In this document: positions 58,508 to 64,000 of the stretch, one piece after another
How positions within the stretch are numbered: position 1 is the stretch's first letter
Layout: the number at the start of each line of letters is the position of its first letter
Source: Capitulum mitella
Lineage: Eukaryota; Arthropoda; Thecostraca; Pollicipedomorpha; Pollicipedidae
Length of the DNA: 64,000 nucleotides
Assembly: GCA_030062745.1 (NCBI GenBank)
Contig: CP099851.1
Span: 7,380,393 to 7,444,392, forward strand
Direction of reading: 5' to 3'
The notes under the pieces: generated by a model
The model's database searches: none
Told to the model about the DNA's origin: nothing
Seen by the model: only the letters and a program-made list of their open reading frames with translations
Made by a program: the position numbers and the translations under genes

Positions 58508-59840
58508 ATGCTGTTGTTTGCTGATTTCTGGGGAGCATTTTATTCCTAAAGTCATGATTTCATAATGATCCGGAAATTCAGCCGTGGGTTACTGTAATGC
58601 TTACGAATGACTTATTGCATATCTCAGGACCAGGCAGCTACGGAATTCTTGCAATCGGAAGATGGTGTAGGCAGAGGGGTTGCTGCTCTCCACTTTTGTC
58701 CATTCTTTGTGCTGAAAGTCTCTGAATAACGGTCCGCAGTGATACCGCAGTCAGAAGCTATAACATGAATGGTAATGAATACAGACTGGAACAGCACGCA
58801 GATGAAAGTACGTTTCTTTAGATGATGCAAAGGAAAGATCTGATGCGTGTTTAGAGACATTGAGGCATAGAGTATAAAATATAATTTCAGGATTGGTCCA
58901 GAATGTGCCAACAAACATCTCATGTATGGAGGCTCGTCATTGTCCCTGGACTTTACCAATCAGTCAGACTTCCATTGCATAAGTGGCAGATTGAGATATA
59001 TCGACATCATTTCCACCAAACCATTGTTAGGCATGCCTGACGTTAATGCTGAGAAAAAGGTTGACGCTATCCGAACGTCGGGAAGACGTAGGTAATGGTC
59101 TTCGACACGGAACTCGCACGGACTGCGTAATATTAGAGTGAAATTCAGGCCAGCCGTCTTGAGCCAGTCTTTAAGTGATGACATTCGCTGCTGGAATTAT
59201 TTCGGGACGTCGCAAATATGACCATGTGGCGGATGTGCGTGACGTGCTGCGGTGGCTGTCCGCTACCGACCAGTCATCACACCAAACAATGCCACTTTTC
59301 AAAAGGTCGTCGGTACCGGCAAACGCGCCGCCCTTGCTAGCGCGTTCCACCGTAACGACGAGCTTCGAGAGAGGACCACAAGACGGAGCAGCAACCTGAG
59401 CCTGCCCGCTACCCTAACTGAGGTTGGAAAGTATAGGTTTTTGCTGCCGAGCTGTGATGCGGTAGAACAGGCTCCCTACCACGCACTGTAGCATGTCTGC
59501 CAATTATTTCAAACTATCCCTGAAACGTCTCATGATGCAGCACGGAGAGGCTCATGGAGTGACAGATGGATGGATGCGTTTTGTGTATTTGTGTGGCTAT
59601 GTGTCTTTCATGCGTCATACTTAGTTTATTGACGCAGAGGTGTTAACGCCCACGGTCCTCTGTGGATGCCTCCAAAATGTGTATAAATAAATCAATAAAT
59701 AAATAAACATATATATATGTACATACATATACTTTATTTATTTAGATATATTTATATTTATATATTTATTATTTATATATATATATATATATATTATATA
59801 TAGATATATTTATTTATTTAGATAGATATACTTTATTTAT
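58508..59840 (+). mobile_element. LINE remnant: reverse transcriptase core, then unassigned insert
   Basis: Directly after copy 4 the LINE resumes with LLLFADFWGAFYS, the RT motif normally LLxFxDFEKAFDS; the second Asp has become Tyr. A GRWCRQRGCCSPLLSILCAE-like segment follows, matching ERGCRQGCPLSPLLF-LCAE. Up to about 59160 the frame is still LINE-like through frameshifts. From about 59170 to 59690 I cannot assign the sequence; it ends in CCTCCAAAATGTGTATAAAT and AATAAATAAATAAA, like the tail of a separate retroelement. AT-rich (TTTA/TATA) repeat fills 59690-59840. Confidence 0.65.
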
Positions 59841-60110
59841 TTATTTGGACTTGCTAAAACGTTGGTTAACATTCCACGAGAAAAGAATAGTCCTGAAATC
59901 ACTGGCAATGTCAAACTTAACTTATGTTCTACCTGTCCTTCCGAGCCCGTCGCTGGAAATGATCTTTGAACTAAAAAGACGATTTTCCGTTTCCTGTGGA
60001 GTAACAGTCAGAATAGGAAAATGGCATCATCTCATAGCACACTATGGCTTTTCATGTACGGAGTCACACAACAACGTAATGTAACTGTCACGGATAAAAA
60101 GTATATTTAG
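59841..60110 (+). mobile_element. LINE remnant: post-RT segment
   Basis: The frame LLKRWLTFHEKRIVLKSLAM, SNLTYVLPVLPSPSLEMIFE and LKRRF matches the post-RT region of Tx1/L1-type LINEs (usually LSxxGRIxVIKSLALSKLxYLFxxLPxPPxxxIxxLNxxF). It confirms that the blocks at 54.2, 56.8, 58.5 and 59.8 kb are collinear parts of one element of about 3.5 kb plus insertions. Weak LINE-like similarity may continue to about 60300 but I cannot bound it. Confidence 0.7.
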
Positions 60111-60829
60111 GTCGGAAAAGATTTAGATAATGGGAATGAAACGAGATACCTTGACCTGTAGAGGGGACAGGTATACAAGCAGGTTGAGGACGAAATGATC
60201 AGGTTTAAACTCTTTTAAGAACGTCGGTAGTTCAAGTTTTCATGTCTGGAAGAATAACGTCGATTGTGAGCATTATGACTCATGGCAATTATCGACATTT
60301 CTGTGCTTCAGAACATTGATCGCAGGTAAAAGCTTGTGGCATAAGCATCCTAACCACCTGGGGTGTAGGGTTGTAGGTAATTTTTCAGTTTACAAGGGGA
60401 GGTAAAATCTTTTCAGGATTTTAGACCTTCTGGTGCAACTAAACGCGTGAACATTTTTAGAAATGTGTTGCTCATTGCAACAGACACCTGGCTCACGGCT
60501 AGTTCCAAAGTTAGTGAGACCTGCCATCCCTCTAACACTCTCAACCATTTTATACTTTCAATGCAAGCAGTATCTTGGCGCCTTATCTCACAAAAAGCGC
60601 AAAACATCTGAGAATTGTTTTTTCCAGGCCACTAAAGTGGATTGCTATCTTAATCCGCCGTGTGCCGATGGTCAGATCCACCTTCACCGTACAAGCCGGA
60701 TGGGGCGAACATCTCTAACTCGCGTACCGTATATCGGAGGAAAATGAAAGATAGATTATTGAAAACGCTTGTAAAGTAAAGCCCCAAACCGCAAACATTT
60801 TTGAAAATTGCCCAAAATCTTAAGTTCGT
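60111..60829. other. Probable decayed 3' part of the LINE; no gene
   Basis: AT-rich, with frames such as FRTLIAGKSLWHKHPNHLG that could be LINE C-terminal debris. Nothing can be assigned with confidence. Confidence 0.3.
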
Positions 60830-60905
60830 TAGTGCATTCGGTTAGTGCTTTGCCTGCGGAGCCTTAAATTGTGGGATCGAAATCCGGGGGAGGCATCGCC
60901 TTCGG
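60830..60905 (+). mobile_element. tRNA-derived SINE head candidate
   Basis: TTAGTGCATTCGGTTAGTGCTTT has the shape of a tRNA D-arm with A-box, and 35-40 bases on GGGATCGAAATCCGGGGGAG has that of a T-arm with B-box. Positions between them do not form a clean anticodon arm. A SINE head or tRNA pseudogene is more likely than a working tRNA. Confidence 0.45.
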
Positions 60906-62495
60906 CTTGTGCATGTGGCGCTTTTTCACGGATTCCATTAAGCATGCAATATAGCTGTAGTTGCGCGACATGCTGCCAGGACGACAATACGGGTTTTCGA
61001 CGATTCAGATGATATTTTCGGATGCTGAGCATAGTTTTGACGCATACTGATTTACAACGCTCTTCCGGGCGATTCCAGAATGAGTTCTTTTCAAACGCAA
61101 TTTTTCACCGTGTTCGAGAATCCCCACGATTTGTTTCTAATGTTCTGGTTTGATTGCATGATGATGCATGAGTGGCTGCTGGTATTCGTTATGTGCACAC
61201 AGACCATTTTTTGTCTCAGGTTGCAAAAACCATTGAGTGTACACTGACTGAAGTCTATTGTTCACCATCTGTCTTTCTGTCTACGTTTTGGCCAGTTTTT
61301 TTTTACAATACAAGACCGAAGTAGCTTGGGGTCGTGCCAGACCTGAAGGGCACGAACTTTCCTGCTGTGTAGTGCTCCTCAATTGTATGTTAATGCGTTA
61401 TCCGACGTCTGACAATTCCAGGCAACAGAAATTATAGATGAAATTTTTATATGTTAATAAGGTTTCACGGCCAGGTCAAGACGATAGTCAACAATAACAT
61501 GCAACAAAATTATAGCGAGTATTGTGTTGAACGTTTATTAAATATTAATGTTTAGGAGGCATGCATTTCGGAACACTAACTTCTGGTTATTCCATGGTCA
61601 AGGAATGTCGCAAAGGCAGTCACAGACGAAAGATGAAATTTGATAAAACTGGGAACATTTAAAGGGACAAGAAACAGCGAGCAATAATAATAAGAATAAT
61701 AATTAGCAACGATGATAAGAAGAGTGAAATAATGCTGGCAATTCATGGTATTTATGTAAAGAAGTTCCAAACCGGCAATGAACTGCTGTAAGATTACATC
61801 TTAGTTCTGTATGTAAGGCACTCACTTTAAAAATGCTCTGGGACCAGTTATATATGTCTAAAACACAACAGAAAGTCAATACATGATAAAAACTAGAGTT
61901 CAGTGCCCTGTATGCATGGCACCTACTGTAAAACTGTTCCTTTACAAGAAACAAGACCATAACACAGTAAGCACAGGAGAAAAGAACTAAAAAAACGTTC
62001 TGTACACAAGGTAGTCACTACAAAACTGCTCCAGAACAAATAGTAAGACTATAACGCGGCGAAAAATATATAGCGAAAACGAAGCAGATCTTCCCTCGAA
62101 ATCAGAACCAATCAGCGTGTTGCCAGAAATTCGATAAGGGCTTTCGTACGCGTAACACTGATGCCGTCAGAACCAAAAGAACATGCAAAGACTGACAGCA
62201 TGCTGTCATATTTGCCAATCATTGCGTCAGTCAGTCACCCGTATCAAATATACCTCGAGCGAAAATTTTGCCGTGATCGAAACTCTGCTTCATCTCCCCT
62301 TGGAAGCACGTATACCAGAGTGTGAATGAGATTACCAGCTGTACCAGCAACACGGCCATTTGGTACATTTCTAGCATTATGCCAGAATGTCAGGACTAAA
62401 CTTTGTTCTGCCCTTTCTCCTGGCAGCCTGACGACCAGCCTCCCTAAGAGGGTTCCGTCCGCTTTTTCTCAGATTTTCCGTGTGGCCTGATACCG
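60906..62495. other. No gene recognised
   Basis: AT-rich. The minus-strand frames at 61576-61960 are hydrophobic but carry no motif. ACTGTAAAACTGTTCC and ACTACAAAACTGCTCC words recur around 61925 and 62020 with TATGTAAGGCACTCACTTTA, suggesting an old ~100 bp degenerate tandem repeat (about 61790-62045). Confidence 0.4.
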
Positions 62496-62697
62496 CAGAT
62501 GACATTCAAATCAGTTCTTCGGACAGCAGCCCGCGGTAGACTCACCGGAGATCCGCATGTCTCCCAGAGCTCGATGCCGCTATATTTCCGGCTTCTGTGG
62601 TGGATGAACCCATCCGTTCCGGTTACCAGCACCGCTTCGGAAATCCGGCGACCGGCTCCGTCAGCTCCAGCTGCCGGGCCAGTGCATCCCAGTTCCA

Positions 62698-62829
62698 TCT
62701 GCTCGCTCTGTACACCCCGGAGCGGTACACCCTGGAGCGGTTCGTGCAGGTACATCTCGGTACATCTCGGAGCAGTACGCCTCGAAGCGGTACACCTTGG
62801 AACAGTACACCTTGGCGCGGTGCGCCTCG
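62698..62829 (+). repeat. 15-bp tandem repeat (TACACCTTGGAGCGG)
   Basis: About eight units of TACACC(C/T)TGGAGCGG are seen, with variants such as TACATCTCGGAGCAG and TACGCCTCGAAGCGG, at exact 15-bp spacing apart from one inserted TTCGTGCAG-type segment. In one frame this reads YTPER-YTLER, in others PRSGT or HLGAV pentapeptides. Its last unit runs straight into the 28-bp array. Confidence 0.85.
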
Positions 62830-63893
62830 GAGCGGTTGCTCAGGACGCACAGGTTGCGAGCGGTCGCTCGGGACGTCCAGGTCAGGAGCGGTCGCTCGGG
62901 ACGTCCAGGTCAGGAGCGGTCGCTCGGGGCGTCCAGGTCACGAGCGGTCGCTCGGGACGTCCAGACCAGGAGTGATCACTCGGGACGTCCAGGCCAGGAG
63001 TGGTCGCTCGGGACGTCCAGACCAGGAGTGGTCGCTCGGGACGTCCAGGTCAGGAGTGATCACTCGGGACGTCCAGGCCAGGAGCGGTCGCTTGGGACGT
63101 CCAGGTCAGGAGCGGTCGCTCGGGACGTCCAGGCAAGGAGCGGTCGCTCGGGACGTCCAGGCCAGGAGCGGTCGCTCGGGACATCCAGGTCAGGAGTGAT
63201 CACTCGGGACATCCAGGCCAGGAGCGGTCGCTCGGGACGTCCAGGTCGCGAGCGGTCGCTCGGGACGTACAGGTCACGAGCGGTCGCTCGGGACGTCCAG
63301 GTCAGGAGCGGTCGCTCGGGGCGTCCAGGTCACGAGCGGTCGCTCGGGACGTCCAGACCAGGAGTGATCACTCGGGACGTCCAGGCCAGGAGTGGTCGCT
63401 CGGGACGTCCAGACCAGGAGTGGTCGCTCGGGACGTCCAGGTCAGGAGTGATCACTCGGGACGTCCAGGCCAGGAGCGGTCGCTCGGGGCGTCCAGGTCA
63501 CGAGCGGTCGCTCGGGACGTCCAGACCAGGAGTGATCACTCGGGACGTCCAGGCCAGGAGTGGTCGCTCGGGACGTCCAGACCAGGAGTGGTCGCTCGGG
63601 ACGTCCAGGTCAGGAGCGGTCGCTCGGGACGTCCAGGCAAGGAGCGGTCGCTCGGGACGTCCAGGCCAGGAGCGGTCGCTCGGGACGTCCAGGTCAGGAG
63701 TGATCACTCGGGACGTCCAGGCCAGGAGCGGTCGCTCGGGACGTCCAGGCCAGGAGCGGTCGCTCGGGACGTCCAGGTCAGGAGTGATCACTCGGGACGT
63801 CCAGGCCAGGAGCGGTCGCTCGGGACGTCCAGGTCGCGAGCGGTCGCTCGGGACGTACAGGTCAGGAGTGGTCGCCCGGGGCTACGGGGTGCC
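62830..63893 (+). repeat. 28-bp satellite array, 37 units in exact register with higher-order repeats
   Basis: The unit is GAGCGGTCGCTCGGGACGTC followed by CAGGTCAG. First and last unit starts (62830 and 63866) are 1036 bp apart, exactly 37 x 28, so there is no net indel. Two main versions alternate: GAGCGGTCGCTCGGG and GAGTGATCACTCGGG, both palindromic around the centre. Rare variants mark larger repeats: GGGGCGTCC ends at 62930, 63322 and 63490 (spacings 14 and 6 units) and GACGTACAG recurs after 21 units. Open frames with a 28-residue period exist on both strands because 84 bp is three units. I do not call them genes. Confidence 0.93.
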
Positions 63894-64000
63894 AGTGATC
63901 CCCGAGAGGCGGCGGGCGCCGTCCGCCCTGATTGACTTTACCGGCCGGCGCGTGATCCGGGCGATAACGAGGGCAGGACGGGCGACCGCCTGCCCCCGAC
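63894..64000. other. GC-rich flank at the right edge
   Basis: Unique GC-rich sequence follows the 28-bp array to the window edge. It contains GGCGGGCGCCGTCCGCC and no clear exon. Confidence 0.4.

Noticed and set aside
60830..60905. Functional tRNA gene
   Set aside because: D- and T-arm-like parts are present, but I could not form a clean acceptor stem or anticodon arm.
62830..63893. 28-bp repeats considered as a CRISPR array
   Set aside because: Units are directly adjacent with no spacers, no cas genes are present and the context is eukaryotic.
62499..63935. Repeat-encoding protein genes across the 15- and 28-bp arrays
   Set aside because: The 28-bp unit is not a multiple of three and frames are open on both strands, as expected from the repeat alone; no splice or start context supports a gene.

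Overview
This window looks like nuclear DNA of a metazoan, most likely a marine invertebrate and possibly an arthropod such as a crustacean; that placement is inference. The evidence is split genes with GT-AG introns, GC-rich coding exons in AT-rich DNA, abundant minisatellites and (AT)n tracts, and many transposon remnants. Gene density is low and there is nothing prokaryotic here.

I recognise three genes, all on the minus strand. (1) The 5' half of a USP3-type ubiquitin protease lies at about 6.7 kb to 1.4 kb. Its coding exons at 5737-5818, 2050-2197 and 1382-1528 join in frame into a complete ZnF-UBP zinc finger; the protease domain must lie beyond position 1. (2) ELP2, the WD40 subunit of Elongator, lies at 10178-7784 as one long coding exon of about 797 codons, interrupted by a one-base frameshift at 8337-8339. 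(3) An intronless membrane-anchored astacin metalloprotease of 621 aa lies at 35137-33272, with a TATA box. Weaker exon candidates on the minus strand are a signal-peptide first exon (50488-50394) with a TATA-like box, two Thr/Ser/Val-rich exons (47259-47067 and 44017-43855), and a 144-aa terminal-exon-like frame (39984-39549).

The rest is mainly repeats. A ~1.2 kb TTAA-flanked, CCC-ended family (piggyBac-like non-autonomous elements) occurs six times: near complete at 21851-23064, 37178-39486, 55590-56835 and 57310-58507, and as fragments at 40180-40381 and 52612-52955. The 37 kb copy is split by a second TTAA-type element (37878-39099). The 55.6 and 57.3 kb copies sit in opposite orientation inside one decayed Tx1/L1-type LINE (about 54.2-60.1 kb). 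There is also a ~0.9 kb-arm inverted repeat at 19.6-21.6 kb, a pair of inverted MITE-like elements at 31.3-32.0 kb, and tRNA-derived SINE candidates near 52.2 and 60.8 kb.

Tandem arrays include a ~40 bp satellite (1-1040), a 31-32 bp array (26.84-27.24 kb), 36-37 bp arrays (44.6, 46.0 and 50.2 kb), and a 28 bp array of 37 units with higher-order structure (62830-63880) that follows a 15 bp array. No CRISPR array, rRNA or convincing functional tRNA was seen.
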